From contig NZ_JALJRA010000027.1 in assembly GCF_022968135.1 (NCBI RefSeq), positions 1 to 50,751 of the forward strand: a DNA stretch of 50,751 nucleotides, read 5' to 3'. Under the pieces are notes generated by a model, which had not been told where the DNA came from, ran no database searches, and worked only from the letters and a program-made list of their open reading frames with translations. Source of the DNA: Pseudorhizobium tarimense. Lineage in GTDB: Bacteria > Pseudomonadota > Alphaproteobacteria > Rhizobiales > Rhizobiaceae. Made by a program: the position numbers and the translations under genes. Positions 50,305 through 50,751 of this stretch are shown piece by piece. Numbering within the stretch: the first letter of the stretch is position 1; each line of letters starts with the position of its first letter.

Positions 50305-50751
50305 TTAGGCTGCCAGATCGCGGAGAACGGTCTGCAGGATGCCGCCATTGTTCATGTAGGTGACCTCGTCCAGCGTATCGATGCGGCAGAGGATGTTCAC
50401 CTCCTTCACAGAGCCGTCGCCGTAGGTGATCTGGGCCTTCTTCCACTCGCGCGGCTTGATCGGACCCTCCAGGCCCTCGATCGTCACCGTCTCGTCGCCC
50501 TTGAGGTTGAGGCTCGCCCATGTCGTGCCTTCCTCCAGCACGAAGGGCACAACACCCATGCCGACGAGGTTGGAGCGGTGGATGCGCTCAAACGACTGCG
50601 CGATCACGGCCTTGACCCCAAGGAGGTTAGTACCCTTGGCAGCCCAGTCACGCGACGAGCCATTGCCGTATTCGACGCCGGCGAAGATGACCAGCGGCAC
50701 ACCTTCTTCCTTGTACTTCATGGCGGCGTCGTAGATCGACATCTCTTCCTT
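50305..50751 (-). CDS. acnA: Aconitate hydratase, C-terminal part
   Basis: The last 148 residues of an AcnA/IRP-type aconitase, which interconverts citrate and isocitrate in the TCA cycle; the gene continues past the right edge. The swivel-domain substrate motif is plain, FAGVEYGNGSSRDWAAKGTN, followed by AVIAQSFERIHRSNLVGMGV and the usual ending NNGGILQTVLRDLAA. The [4Fe-4S] cysteines lie outside the window. As a core gene, it marks the right border of the accessory region. Confidence 0.96.
   Translation of the reverse strand, partial: KEEMSIYDAAMKYKEEGVPLVIFAGVEYGNGSSRDWAAKGTNLLGVKAVIAQSFERIHRSNLVGMGVVPFVLEEGTTWASLNLKGDETVTIEGLEGPIKPREWKKAQITYGDGSVKEVNILCRIDTLDEVTYMNNGGILQTVLRDLAA

Overview
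The window looks like accessory chromosome from an alphaproteobacterium of the Rhizobiaceae (Rhizobium, Sinorhizobium/Ensifer or Agrobacterium type). The grounds are the GC-rich, C/G-ending codon use, the density of ABC importers each with its own regulator, mocDEF-type (rhizopine) genes, SyrB-like proteins, a GAAC-N7-GAAC LexA-type box, and an aconitase gene running off the right edge. No tRNA, rRNA, CRISPR array or intact insertion sequence was seen. The only mobile-element trace is a decayed IS630-type fragment near 36.1 kb.

Layout. 1-9.05 kb: a hydantoin/D-amino-acid utilisation locus. A minus-strand operon runs from an amino-acid-type ABC importer through an N-carbamoyl-D-amino acid hydrolase, a hydantoinase, a hydantoin racemase, a LysR regulator, a flavin reductase and a DapA-like enzyme. 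A D-amino acid transaminase is transcribed divergently across an AT-rich promoter with a strong inverted repeat. 9.1-12.05 kb: a standalone LigD-type DNA ligase, a tiny membrane protein, two small cytosolic proteins and a secreted protein; a LexA-type box lies in the divergent ligase promoter. 12.1-18.25 kb: a GntR regulator, a Cys/Met-type PLP enzyme and a sugar-type (CUT1) ABC importer in one operon. 18.5-20.9 kb: a gene-poor stretch with a RecQ pseudogene, a KTSC protein and very small membrane-protein genes.

20.9-25.2 kb: a glycine-repeat exported protein convergent with a NarL/UhpA-type two-component system, then two SyrB-like coiled-coil proteins. 25.5-31 kb: a LacI regulator, a polar amino-acid ABC importer, a D-2-hydroxyacid dehydrogenase and a small alpha/beta-barrel protein, with a perfect 14-bp palindrome in front of the importer. 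31.2-35.95 kb: a rhizopine-like set (ferredoxin reductase, Rieske ferredoxin and di-iron oxygenase as mocF, mocE and mocD; a LacI regulator; a MocC-like isomerase/epimerase). 36-38.9 kb: IS630 and cupin relics, a small membrane protein and pyridoxal kinase. 38.9-41.2 kb: a cystine-type ABC importer. 41.4-43.2 kb: a Cache-domain chemoreceptor. 43.6-50.0 kb: a hydroxyacid cluster (isopropylmalate/tartrate dehydrogenase-like, RraA-like and 2-hydroxyacid dehydrogenase pseudogenes, Ldh-family oxidoreductase, LysR and GntR regulators). 50.3 kb to the end: the 3' end of acnA.

Taken together this is a catabolic region: separate uptake-plus-degradation modules for amino acids, hydantoins, a sugar-like compound, rhizopine-like inositol derivatives and hydroxyacids, each with its own LysR, GntR or LacI regulator. 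Scattered pseudogenes (RecQ, cupin, IS630, RraA, 2-hydroxyacid dehydrogenase) show active gene gain and loss. All functional assignments rest on motifs read by eye; no database search was run.
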